Positions 1 through 7,278 of a stretch of DNA of 11,323 nt are shown here, piece by piece. The DNA is from Candidatus Margulisiibacteriota bacterium (lineage in GTDB: Bacteria; Margulisbacteria; WOR-1; XYC2-FULL-46-14; JAHJBW01), in NCBI GenBank assembly GCA_018813405.1, contig JAHJBW010000011.1, positions 1 through 11,323 on the forward strand, written 5' to 3'. A program made the translations under genes and the position numbers. The notes below the pieces were generated by a model. That model was not told the DNA's origin. It ran no database searches and saw only the letters and a program-made list of their open reading frames with translations. The first letter of the stretch is position 1. Every line of letters begins with the position of its first letter.

Positions 1-2
1 CA

Positions 3-431
3 AAGACCCACGATCTGCGCTATGGGCTTGAGCTTTACCATGAATGGAACCAGGACAACCCGGACTTTAAACGTCCCTGGTCCGAGGTGTGGGCCAATCT
101 GTCTTTCCGCGACACCAATTTCTATTTCGAGGATTTCAATTCCTACATCTTATCCTATCAACAGCTTTTTGGGATCTACTTTGGCGGCGTAAAGCCTTAT
201 ATAAGGCTGGATTTTACAACTTCCGGCAAGGACTATTCCTGGTTGAACAGCCTTGTTTTTGGACCGGGCCTGCGCTTTGAGCCCTTCAGGTTCTCTGAGG
301 ACCGTAACCCGTGGATAAACAAGTTCAAGATGTTTGTTGAGTATTTGACAGTAAGCTGGCTCAAACAGTCCGACGGCAGGCCCAGCCAGGACCTGCGCTT
401 TGGCGTCGACCTTAGAATATACATTAATTAG
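3..431 (+). CDS. C-terminal part of a probable outer-membrane beta-barrel protein (5' end outside window)
   Basis: The frame is open from base 3 to the TAG at 429-431, giving 142 residues of a gene that begins before the window. A GTG at 87 is an internal valine, because the frame continues upstream with protein-like sequence (KTHDLRYGLELYHEW). The residues are rich in Trp, Tyr and Phe and run as short alternating polar/apolar stretches separated by Gly, Asn and Asp turns (for example VKPYIRLDFTTSGKDYSWLN and LRFGVDLRIYIN). That is the usual look of transmembrane beta-strands in outer-membrane proteins, and the chain ends on what looks like a last strand. The pattern resembles the C-terminal barrel region of NfrA-type (phage N4 receptor) proteins, but this is from memory and not an alignment. 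If right, the protein sits in the outer membrane of a diderm cell. The stop codon lies inside the left copy of a 9-bp direct repeat. Confidence 0.6.
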   Translation, partial: KTHDLRYGLELYHEWNQDNPDFKRPWSEVWANLSFRDTNFYFEDFNSYILSYQQLFGIYFGGVKPYIRLDFTTSGKDYSWLNSLVFGPGLRFEPFRFSEDRNPWINKFKMFVEYLTVSWLKQSDGRPSQDLRFGVDLRIYIN

Positions 432-489
432 GCACCAGCCTGCCCACTTCGCAGTGAGGCGAGCCGGCAGGCTGGTTAGGAATTAGGCA
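426..489. repeat. Palindromic element flanked by 9-bp direct repeats
   Basis: A perfect 11-bp inverted repeat, ACCAGCCTGCC at 434-444 and GGCAGGCTGGT at 466-476, encloses a 21-nt loop that has its own small hairpin (CACT 445-448, AGTG 453-456, loop TCGC). The whole is bracketed by two identical 9-mers, AATTAGGCA at 426-434 and 481-489. The left copy contains the stop codon of the upstream gene and the right copy lies just before the pth start. Deleting 435-489 would leave the stop codon five bases from the pth ATG, a spacing like that of other junctions here. This fits insertion of a small REP-like or MITE-like palindrome with target duplication. There is no T-run after the stem, so it is a poor match to an intrinsic terminator. 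Confidence 0.7.
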
Positions 490-491
490 TT

Positions 492-1052
492 ATGTATCTT
501 GTAGTCGGGTTGGGAAACCCGGGAAAAGAATACGAGAATACCCGCCACAACATTGGCTTTAAGGTCGTGGATGCCCTTGCCATGCGCAACGGCCTAAAGC
601 AATACAAGGAAAAACAGCGTTCCATGCAGGGCGAGATCAAGCTTGACGGCCACAAAGTTCTTCTTGTACAACCGCTTACCTACACGAACAACTCCGGCGA
701 AGCAGCAGCGGAAATATTGCGCTGGCACAAGGTCCCGCCCTCGCGTCTTATTGTAGCCTACGATGATGTTGACCTTGATGTCGGCCAGATAAAGGTGCGC
801 GACAAGGGCGGCGCCGGCGGCCACCACGGCATCGAGTCGATCATCGCGTACATCAGGACCAATGAATTCGTCCGTGTCAGGGTTGGAGTAGGCAGGGATT
901 CCCTGGCAGGCGATGTTTCAGACTATGTCCTGGCCCCCATTCCTCCCGGGCAAAAGGGAATATTGGATTACGCGGTCATCTCTGCCGCGGAAGCCGCTGA
1001 GACCGTCATAGCAAAAGGCCTGCAGCAGGCCATGAATCTATTTAATAGATGA
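492..1052 (+). CDS. pth: Peptidyl-tRNA hydrolase (Pth)
   Basis: Cytosolic Pth cleaves the ester bond of peptidyl-tRNAs that drop off the ribosome and so recycles tRNA. The 186-residue product has the usual family length and its hallmarks: VVGLGNPG at 4-11 with Asn9, TRHNIGF at 17-23 with the catalytic His19, PLTYTNNSG at 61-69 with Asn66, VAYDDVDLDVG at 88-98 with Asp91, and the Gly-rich GGAGGHHG at 106-113. The last motif normally reads GGHNG; here His112 takes the place of the conserved active-site Asn (Asn114 in E. coli numbering). Thr65 likewise replaces the usual Met of FMN. The ATG at 492 has only a weak AGG four bases upstream, inside the right-hand copy of the AATTAGGCA repeat. The stop overlaps the mfd start (ATGA, 1049-1052), so the two genes are probably translationally coupled. 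Confidence 0.95.
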   Translation: MYLVVGLGNPGKEYENTRHNIGFKVVDALAMRNGLKQYKEKQRSMQGEIKLDGHKVLLVQPLTYTNNSGEAAAEILRWHKVPPSRLIVAYDDVDLDVGQIKVRDKGGAGGHHGIESIIAYIRTNEFVRVRVGVGRDSLAGDVSDYVLAPIPPGQKGILDYAVISAAEAAETVIAKGLQQAMNLFNR

Positions 1053-4012
1053 GCATCTCCCAGAGCATCGAAAAACTATCAAAGTTCAAAGAGCTTGACC
1101 GGACACGCTTGGGCGGCCTGCCTCAAAGCGCCAAAACCCTTGTCCTGCTTGCTTTGCAAAAAAGAAAGAACACCCCCATACTGGCCATAACTTCTTCCAG
1201 CAAGCTTTGCCTGGGGTTTCAACAGGAAGCGGCTGTCCTGGGAGGCGAGCGCGCGGAAATATTCCCCGCGCCGGACGAACGGGCTCAGGCGGTAGAGACG
1301 ACCGGCAAAAGACTGGAGTGCCTCAAAAGCCTGCTTTCCGGAGATACGAAGATCTTTTTTGCTCCTGCCAAAGCCATGGCGTGGAAGACCAGCCGAGAAC
1401 AAAGGGAGATACTGTTGTCTGTCGCCATGGAGATCGGGCCGGATGAATTGTGCGTAAAACTTGTTGATCATGGTTATGCGCGACAGGCGATCGTGGGAGA
1501 AAAAGGGGAGTTTTGCGTAAGAGGCGGCCTGATAGATATATTCCCGTCAAACGGAAACTATCCTGTCAGGATCGAGTTTTTTGGCGAACGAATAGAATCC
1601 CTGAGGGCCTTTGATCCGCAAGACCAGCGCTCTATTAACAGGATCGACAGTGTTGATATACTCCCCGCGGTCGAAAAAGCGGAGGTCCCGTTCCTTGAAA
1701 TGCTTCCCCGCAACATGCTTCTCGTTGTCGACGAACCCCTTGACGTATCCCGCTCCGCGGAAGGCTTCTTCGAAGAGATAGAAAAAAGAAGGGATATCGA
1801 ACTTTCAAGTTTTCTTACCATCGAGGAAGAACCTCTTTTTGAGAGCGTCCCGGAATTCAAAGGTGACCTGGAGAAATTTGAAAAGCATTTTGAGGAGGTC
1901 CGCGACAGGGATAAGTACATTGTAAGCAAGCACAAGTCCAGGCTGGCCTGGCCTGTTGTCGAAGGCCAAATATCCTGCGGCTTTACATCGAACAAACTGA
2001 AAACAGAGGTTTACTCCGATCGTGAAATATTCGCGGAACAGGCCCTGTTCCAGCCCAAGGCCCCGCCGGTCAAGGAGGGCGTCAACGAAGCACTGCTGGC
2101 GGACCTGAAAATGGGCGACTTTGTGGTACACGAGAATTACGGGGTGGGGGTTTATCGCGGCATGCGGAGAATGGAGCTTGAAGGTGTGGAGAGGGAATAC
2201 ATACTGCTTGAATATTTGAACGAGGACAGGATATATGTCCCGCTGACCATGATGGGGCTTATAGAAAAATACTCAAGCGGCGGGGACTTTCACCCGCGGC
2301 TATCCAACCTGCGCACCAAAGAGTGGCACAGGACGCGGGACAGGGTAAAAAGCTCCATCAAGGACATGACAGAAGAACTGCTCGAAATCTACGCCGCCAG
2401 GGAAAAGAACCCGGGGTACGCATTTGCCCCCGACGACGTATGGCAGTCGGAACTTTCCGCCACGTTCCCCTACCAGGAAACGCCCGACCAGGCCAGAACC
2501 ATCAAACAGGTGAAAGATGACATGGAAGCGCCGCGTCCCATGGACAGGCTGGTCTGCGGCGATGTTGGCTACGGCAAGACCGAGGTCGCGCTCCGCGCAG
2601 CGGCCAAGGCTGCCTCGGTAGGCAAACAGGTCGCCATCCTCGTTCCCACCACACTGCTGGCGGAACAGCATTACAACAATTTCAAGGAGCGGTTCAAGAC
2701 ACTGCCTTTTTCGGTCGAAATGCTTTCGCGCTTCAGGAGCAGGGATGAACAGAAGAAGATATTAAAGCAGGTGGACGAGGGGCTGTGCGACGTGGTCATT
2801 GGCACGCATCGGCTACTGCAGAAGGACGTGAACTTTAAATGCCTGGGACTGGTGATAGTGGACGAAGAACAGCGCTTTGGGGTGCGCCACAAAGAGAAGC
2901 TGAAAAAACTGCGCAAGACCGTGGACGTCCTGACCCTTAGCGCCACGCCCATCCCGCGGACCCTCTATCTCTCCCTGGCCGGCGTGAGGGACCTTAGCAC
3001 CATTAACACCCCGCCGCTTGACCGCTCTCCCATACGCACCTATGTGCTGGAATGGTCGGACGCGGTTGTAAGGGAAGCCATTCTTAAAGAGCTGGACCGC
3101 GGCGGACAGGTTTATTTCGTATACAACATCGTGGAAAAAATGCAGGCCATGCTCTCTCGGCTTAGAAAGCTTGTTCCCGAGGCCCGCATAACCATGGCGC
3201 ACGGGCAGATGAACGAGAAAAAGCTTGAGACCACCATGATGGAATTTCTTGCAAGAAAACACGATGTGCTTCTTTGCTCGACCATCATCGAGTCGGGCAT
3301 AGATATCCCTACCGTCAACACCGTTCTAATAGACCACGCCAACCGTTTTGGCCTTGCCCAGCTGTACCAGCTGCGCGGCAGGGTCGGGCGCTCAACGGTC
3401 AGGGCTTACTCGTATCTTTTCTATCACAAGGAAAATATCCTTACCGAAACCGCCGTTGAAAGGCTAAAGGCCATCCAGGAATTCACCGCCCTGGGATCGG
3501 GATACAAGCTGGCCATGCGCGATCTAGAAATACGCGGCTCCGGCAATCTTTTGGGCGCCCAGCAGTCGGGGCACATAGCGGCAGTAGGTTTTGATCTGTA
3601 CTGCGAGCTTTTAGAAGAAGCGGTCCGGGAGATAAAGGGGATCACTGATCCCACCCCCCGGCAGGTGGTCGTTGAAATTAAGACCGATGCCTATATCCCT
3701 TCGGAATATATTGACGACGAAAGACAGCGTCTGGCGCTTTATCGCCGAATGAACCTTTTGGACAACAAGTTCCAGATAGACGACATGAAGAGGGAGCTTG
3801 AAGACCGGTTCGGCAGGGTCCCCGGGGCGCTCAAAAAGCTGTTCAACATTTTGTATCTTAAGGTAGCGGCCAAGGAAAAGGGAGTGCGCGAGATCAGGGA
3901 AAAAGAGAATTTTGTTCATGTCGAATGGTTTGACGGAAAGAGCAAGTCTATCAAGCTGAAGGGTGTGTCGGAAGACAAGAAACTTGAAGGCCTGTACAGG
4001 GCTATTGGCTGA
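1049..4012 (+). CDS. mfd: Transcription-repair coupling factor Mfd, short form
   Basis: Mfd binds RNA polymerase stalled at DNA lesions, pushes it off by DNA translocation and recruits UvrA. Domains in order: a UvrB-like N-terminal module (about 1-210, including GEFCVRGGLIDIFPSNGNYP), a short linker region, a CarD-like RNA-polymerase interaction domain (KMGDFVVHENYGVGVYRGM, 354-372), and two SF2 motor lobes. The motor carries Walker A GDVGYGKTE (504-512), DEEQ (605-608), SAT (631-633), IIESGIDIP (about 746-754) and QLRGRVGRS (774-782). A RecG/Mfd-type TRG region follows (DLEIRGSGNLLGAQQSG, 825-841), then a C-terminal domain to 987. All motor motifs are intact. The length is 987 residues against about 1150 in E. 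coli; most of the deficit lies before the polymerase-binding domain, which starts near 354 instead of about 480. There is no clear ribosome site, so translation probably depends on pth. The 3' end overlaps the convergent gene by 11 bases. Confidence 0.96.
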   Translation: MSISQSIEKLSKFKELDRTRLGGLPQSAKTLVLLALQKRKNTPILAITSSSKLCLGFQQEAAVLGGERAEIFPAPDERAQAVETTGKRLECLKSLLSGDTKIFFAPAKAMAWKTSREQREILLSVAMEIGPDELCVKLVDHGYARQAIVGEKGEFCVRGGLIDIFPSNGNYPVRIEFFGERIESLRAFDPQDQRSINRIDSVDILPAVEKAEVPFLEMLPRNMLLVVDEPLDVSRSAEGFFEEIEKRRDIELSSFLTIEEEPLFESVPEFKGDLEKFEKHFEEVRDRDKYIVSKHKSRLAWPVVEGQISCGFTSNKLKTEVYSDREIFAEQALFQPKAPPVKEGVNEALLADLKMGDFVVHENYGVGVYRGMRRMELEGVEREYILLEYLNEDRIYVPLTMMGLIEKYSSGGDFHPRLSNLRTKEWHRTRDRVKSSIKDMTEELLEIYAAREKNPGYAFAPDDVWQSELSATFPYQETPDQARTIKQVKDDMEAPRPMDRLVCGDVGYGKTEVALRAAAKAASVGKQVAILVPTTLLAEQHYNNFKERFKTLPFSVEMLSRFRSRDEQKKILKQVDEGLCDVVIGTHRLLQKDVNFKCLGLVIVDEEQRFGVRHKEKLKKLRKTVDVLTLSATPIPRTLYLSLAGVRDLSTINTPPLDRSPIRTYVLEWSDAVVREAILKELDRGGQVYFVYNIVEKMQAMLSRLRKLVPEARITMAHGQMNEKKLETTMMEFLARKHDVLLCSTIIESGIDIPTVNTVLIDHANRFGLAQLYQLRGRVGRSTVRAYSYLFYHKENILTETAVERLKAIQEFTALGSGYKLAMRDLEIRGSGNLLGAQQSGHIAAVGFDLYCELLEEAVREIKGITDPTPRQVVVEIKTDAYIPSEYIDDERQRLALYRRMNLLDNKFQIDDMKRELEDRFGRVPGALKKLFNILYLKVAAKEKGVREIREKENFVHVEWFDGKSKSIKLKGVSEDKKLEGLYRAIG

Positions 4013-4331
4013 TCCTTTGCATGAATTCTCTGATGATCCTCTGTTTACGGATGGTGGCCATGGGCTTTCCGTATTTGTCTTTTATCAGCAGGGTGCCGTT
4101 CTGTATGGTGATCTTGCCTTTTTCGACATCTTCGCGGGTACAGCTTGAAAGATAAACGGTTATCAATAGGTCGCGGACCTGGGGATTGAGCTTGCCGCCC
4201 AGGAAGAATTTTGGCTCCACCACGACCTCGGTATGCACGCCTTTAATGGGGCGGCTGTTCTGGTCATAGTCTTTCCAGAAACGCTTCAAAGCTTCTTCCA
4301 ACCTGTCAATATTCGTTATTTCTTTATCCAT
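4002..4331 (-). CDS. Conserved-looking hypothetical protein, 109 aa, second gene of a two-gene operon
   Basis: I do not recognise this protein. The start is taken at the ATG 4331-4329, which overlaps the stop of the upstream gene as TAATG; an in-frame start further upstream would lie deep inside that gene. The 109 residues are charged and soluble-looking, with no signal peptide or membrane segment. An N-terminal helix-like stretch (IDRLEEALKRFWKDYDQN) is followed by what looks like alternating strands and turns (VHTEVVVEPKFFLGG, LLITVYLSSC, KITIQNGTLLIKDKYGKP), then a basic C-terminal helix (IRKQRIIREFMQRISQ). The tail overlaps the 3' end of mfd by 11 bases on the opposite strand. Tight coupling to the 221-residue upstream gene suggests the two products act together. 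The predicted folding is inference from residue patterns. Confidence 0.8.
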   Translation of the reverse strand: MDKEITNIDRLEEALKRFWKDYDQNSRPIKGVHTEVVVEPKFFLGGKLNPQVRDLLITVYLSSCTREDVEKGKITIQNGTLLIKDKYGKPMATIRKQRIIREFMQRISQ

Positions 4332-4996
4332 TAGACTATCTCCCATCCCAGCGCCTGCAGTTCCGCAATGGCGCCGCGAATCACTTTTGCTTCGCAATAT
4401 CCGCCCAGGCAGGCCCTTAATAGGGTCTCCGGGTTGTTGACCTCGACGCTGTCTGCCGCCTGGAATTTTTCTTCAAGCTGAGCAATGCTCCGGGCCGAAA
4501 AGCTGGGATTGTGCGCGACAAACGGCAACGAGGGTTGTCTCTGGCCCTGGGGGGCCAACAAGGTGCCGGGGTTCTTAAATCCTTCTTTTTGCATCTTGGC
4601 AACAAGGGCGGCCAGCTTTGACTGTATCTTGGGGTCACGGGCCGCTTTGACCAGTTCTCCAAGCTTCAGGTGGATCTGGTTATCATTTTCGTTGGGGGAC
4701 AGAGCGCCGCTCTTAAGGCCATCGTTGAGTATTTTGAGCGCGCATACCAGCGAGGAAGGCTCGAATTTTCTTTCGGCCAGGAAAGCGAAAAGATCCTCTC
4801 CTTTTACGGAAGTGTTTTCTTCGTCGAAATGGAACCTGATGCCTGACAGCGCCTTTTTGGACAAGATGTCTGCCAGCCCCTGTAAAATGCGGGGATCGAT
4901 GGACGACAATGAAGGCCCCATAACGCTCTGGTTTTGCAGCCTTTTTATCTGATCGGTAATATTTATTGGTCGTGAAAAGCTTGATGGAATTGCCAT
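4331..4996 (-). CDS. Hypothetical protein, 221 aa, first gene of a two-gene operon
   Basis: Unrecognised. The ATG at 4996-4994 is preceded by a good Shine-Dalgarno, GAGGGG at 5007-5002, with a five-base spacer. The product looks soluble and mostly helical, without a signal peptide. A polar, Ser/Gln-rich N-terminus (PSSFSRPINITDQIKRLQNQ) leads into helix-like segments at about 36-50, 65-95 and 110-140. A Pro/Gln-rich linker (LLAPQGQRQPSLPF, about 146-159) separates these from a C-terminal helical part ending in GGYCEAKVIRGAIAELQALG and WEIV. Two Cys (residues 196 and 200 by my count) flank GGY; a metal site is not supported by two Cys alone. The operon is divergent from mazG and its second gene ends inside mfd. 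Function cannot be assigned from sequence; a role tied to mfd or mazG would be guesswork. Confidence 0.8.
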   Translation of the reverse strand: MAIPSSFSRPINITDQIKRLQNQSVMGPSLSSIDPRILQGLADILSKKALSGIRFHFDEENTSVKGEDLFAFLAERKFEPSSLVCALKILNDGLKSGALSPNENDNQIHLKLGELVKAARDPKIQSKLAALVAKMQKEGFKNPGTLLAPQGQRQPSLPFVAHNPSFSARSIAQLEEKFQAADSVEVNNPETLLRACLGGYCEAKVIRGAIAELQALGWEIV

Positions 4997-5042
4997 TTTA
5001 TCCCCTCATATAATATATCGGGCCATCTCGCGAAAAACTTGC

Positions 5043-5078
5043 ATGCCTTCGCCCTTCGTGGCTCCGAAGTGCAGGCAT
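5043..5078. repeat. Imperfect hairpin in the divergent promoter region upstream of mazG
   Basis: ATGCCT (5043-5048) pairs with AGGCAT (5073-5078), GC (5051-5052) with GC (5071-5072), and CTTCG (5054-5058) with CGAAG (5065-5069), leaving a six-base loop and small bulges. On the minus strand the element begins ATGCCTGCACTTCG. Its GCCTGC-ACTTCG part resembles GCCTGCCCACTTCG at 438-451 of the palindrome before pth, apart from two inserted bases. The hairpin ends four bases before the extended -10 of mazG. It may be a dispersed palindromic repeat or an operator; the sequence does not decide. Confidence 0.5.
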
Positions 5079-5081
5079 ATA

Positions 5082-5090
5082 TGCTATAAT
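5082..5090 (+). promoter_or_regulatory. Extended -10 promoter of mazG-ftsH (leaderless start likely)
   Basis: TGC followed by a perfect TATAAT (5085-5090) forms an extended -10. No good -35 is present at the usual distance. Transcription would start near 5097, and the mazG ATG is at 5099. With no Shine-Dalgarno between them, the mRNA is probably leaderless. Confidence 0.6.
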
Positions 5091-5098
5091 TATATATA

Positions 5099-5491
5099 AT
5101 GAAAGAGTTCGATAAGCTTGTTGAAGTGGTCCATATCCTCCGAAAAGAGTGCCCCTGGGACAAGGAACAAACCCTGCAATCACTTAAGCCCTATTTATTG
5201 GAGGAAACTCAGGAAGCCATAGAAGCCATCGAAGAAGAGGATGATGAGCTTTTGGCCGAGGAGCTGGGGGACAAGCTTTTGCACGTTGTCATGCTGGCCG
5301 AGATGCTCAAGGAAAGAAAGACGGGCGACATAAAAAAGGTGGTCCTTGGGATCACAAAGAAAATGATACGCCGCCATCCGCATGTGTTTGGCAAAAATAA
5401 ACTTAAGACAGCCGGGCAGGTCTTGAAGCAGTGGGGGCAGATCAAAAAGAAGGAAAAAGCGCGCAAGCGCGAGAAGGGGAGAAAAAGATGA
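5099..5491 (+). CDS. mazG: MazG-family nucleoside triphosphate pyrophosphohydrolase, single domain
   Basis: MazG enzymes hydrolyse (d)NTPs to the monophosphate and pyrophosphate using Mg2+ held by acidic residues, and clean the nucleotide pool. The 130-residue product holds one MazG domain: LRKECPWDKEQT (14-25) with the CPWD signature, EETQE (35-39) giving the first metal-binding acids, AEELGDKLLHVV (53-64) with Glu55 and Asp58, and the late signature KMIRRHPHVFG (88-98). E. coli MazG is about twice as long with two such domains; this is the compact form. The C-terminus (from about 115) is almost entirely Lys, Arg and Glu, a basic tail probably unstructured. The ATG at 5099 is the only plausible start, since a stop lies in frame just upstream. 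It has no Shine-Dalgarno and sits about two bases from the predicted transcription start. It overlaps ftsH as ATGA (5488-5491). Confidence 0.93.
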   Translation: MKEFDKLVEVVHILRKECPWDKEQTLQSLKPYLLEETQEAIEAIEEEDDELLAEELGDKLLHVVMLAEMLKERKTGDIKKVVLGITKKMIRRHPHVFGKNKLKTAGQVLKQWGQIKKKEKARKREKGRKR

Positions 5492-7278
5492 AGATCAACT
5501 GGAGGGGCGTCTTATTTTGGGGATTGATATTACTGCTTATTTTGACACTGTTCATGCCTTTTCTGGGAGAAAGGCGCGGCCAGGAAATGAGCTTTTCCGA
5601 ATTCCTGAACCAGCTTGACCGCGGGCAGATAGCCTCGGTTGTCATAAGCGGGGACCAGGTTGCCGGCAAGCTCTCTGATGGCAAAACTTTCAAGACCAGG
5701 GCCCTAAACTATCCCAACCTGGTGCCCATGCTGAGGGAAAAGGGCGTGGACATCAATGTCGAAGCCCCCATGGAATCCAGCTGGATGCTTAATTTCCTGG
5801 CACAACTTTTACTGCCTCTCCTGCTTTTCGGAGGTCTCTGGTATTTGCTAATGAGGCAGGCATCTTCCGCCAACAATCAGGCTTTCCAGTTCGGCAAGTC
5901 CCCGGCCAAACCGCTTATGGGCAGGCCCAAGGTGACTTTTGCCGATGTGGCCGGCGTGGAAGAGGCCAAGGATGAGCTCAAGGAGATCGTTGATTTCCTT
6001 AAGACCCCGCAAAAGTTCCAGGCGCTGGGCGCCAAGATCCCCAAAGGATTGCTTCTGATGGGAGCGCCCGGTACCGGCAAAACCCTGCTGGCGCGGGCCA
6101 TTTCAGGCGAGGCAGGAGTGCCGTTCTTTTCCATTTCCGGGTCGGACTTTGTAGAAATGTTCGTAGGTGTTGGCGCGTCGCGCGTGCGCTCTGTTTTTCG
6201 CGAGGCCAAAAAGCAGACACCGGCCATCATTTTTATGGATGAGATAGACGCGGTGGGACGTCACAGGGGGGCGGGTTTGGGAGGCGGGCATGACGAGAGG
6301 GAGCAGACGCTTAACCAGCTTTTGGTAGAAATGGACGGTTTTGATCCCAAGACCAATATTATTGTGATAGCCGCTACCAACCGGCCGGACATACTGGACC
6401 CCGCGCTCTTGCGTCCCGGCAGGTTTGATCGCCAGGTTGTATTGGACAAGCCGGACCTGAAGGGCAGGGAAGAGATATTAAAGATACACGCCCGCGAAAA
6501 ACCGCTGGCAGATGATGTTGACCTCAAGGTTGTGGCCCGCAGGACGCCGGGATTTACCGGCGCGGACCTGGAGAATGTCTTGAACGAAGCGGCTATTCTT
6601 GCGGCTCGCGCTGACAAAAAGCAGGTCTTCATGGAAGAAGTGGAAGAGGCTATTGATCGGGTCATGGCAGGGCCGGAAAAGAAAAGCAGGGTCATCTCTG
6701 ACAAGGAAAAAAAGATCGTTGCCTATCACGAAGTTGGCCACGCCATGCTTTCAAAGATCCTGCCCAACTCTGACCCTGTCCACAAGGTCTCTATCCTCCC
6801 CCGCGGAATGGCGCTGGGCTATACCCTTCAGCTTCCGCTCGAGGACAAATACCTTGTTTCGCGCAGTGAGGTGGTCGACCAGATAACGGTATTGCTTGGA
6901 GGCCGCGTGGCAGAAGAAGAGAACTTTGACGAAATAACCTCGGGCGCCCACAACGACCTGGAGAGGGCCACCGACCTGGCCCGCAAGATGGTGTGCGAAT
7001 ACGGCATGTCAGAGCTTGGCCCGCGCACCTTTGGACGCAAGGACCGCCAGGTTTTCCTGGGCCGCGACCTTGCCGAAAGGACCGACTATTCAGACGAAAC
7101 GGCCAACGAGATAGACAAGGAAGTGAACGCTATCATTGAAAAATGCCATGTTCGGGCCAGGGGCATTGTCCGCTCGAACAAGGATTCCATGGACAAAATG
7201 GCCAGCCGTCTCATAGAGAAAGAAACGCTGGAAGGCGAAGAGCTAGAAAGCCTGCTCAACGAAATTAAAGCTGTCTAG
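5488..7278 (+). CDS. ftsH: ATP-dependent zinc metalloprotease FtsH
   Basis: FtsH is a membrane-anchored hexamer that unfolds and degrades damaged membrane proteins and regulatory proteins. From the ATG at 5488 the product is 596 residues. TM1 is at about 7-26, an extracytoplasmic segment at 27-97, and TM2 at about 99-121. The AAA+ module has Walker A GAPGTGKT (192-199), pore loop FVGVG (225-229), Walker B IIFMDEID (247-254), and a second region of homology at 296-315 with arginine fingers 312 and 315. The protease module has HEVGH (414-418; HEAGH in most FtsH) and the likely third zinc ligand Asp490. The C-terminal tail is short, so the length is slightly under E. coli (644). The frame extends upstream to a possible start at 5431, but that reads through charged mazG-overlapping sequence. 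The 5488 ATG has AAGGGGAG before it and the ATGA overlap with mazG. The 3' end overlaps the convergent small gene by four bases. Confidence 0.97.
   Translation: MKINWRGVLFWGLILLLILTLFMPFLGERRGQEMSFSEFLNQLDRGQIASVVISGDQVAGKLSDGKTFKTRALNYPNLVPMLREKGVDINVEAPMESSWMLNFLAQLLLPLLLFGGLWYLLMRQASSANNQAFQFGKSPAKPLMGRPKVTFADVAGVEEAKDELKEIVDFLKTPQKFQALGAKIPKGLLLMGAPGTGKTLLARAISGEAGVPFFSISGSDFVEMFVGVGASRVRSVFREAKKQTPAIIFMDEIDAVGRHRGAGLGGGHDEREQTLNQLLVEMDGFDPKTNIIVIAATNRPDILDPALLRPGRFDRQVVLDKPDLKGREEILKIHAREKPLADDVDLKVVARRTPGFTGADLENVLNEAAILAARADKKQVFMEEVEEAIDRVMAGPEKKSRVISDKEKKIVAYHEVGHAMLSKILPNSDPVHKVSILPRGMALGYTLQLPLEDKYLVSRSEVVDQITVLLGGRVAEEENFDEITSGAHNDLERATDLARKMVCEYGMSELGPRTFGRKDRQVFLGRDLAERTDYSDETANEIDKEVNAIIEKCHVRARGIVRSNKDSMDKMASRLIEKETLEGEELESLLNEIKAV

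Noticed and set aside
434..476. Palindrome as an intrinsic terminator of the barrel gene
   Set aside because: The stem is strong but the loop is 21 bases and no T-run follows on the plus strand.
4332..4397. Longer N-terminus for the 109-residue gene
   Set aside because: It would overlap the upstream gene by 67 bases and has Arg/Cys-rich shadow-like sequence; the TAATG junction at 4331 is the natural start.
5431..5487. Upstream in-frame start for ftsH
   Set aside because: The 19 extra residues are charged shadow sequence of the mazG end; the ATG at 5488 has a ribosome site and places TM1 at the N-terminus as expected.
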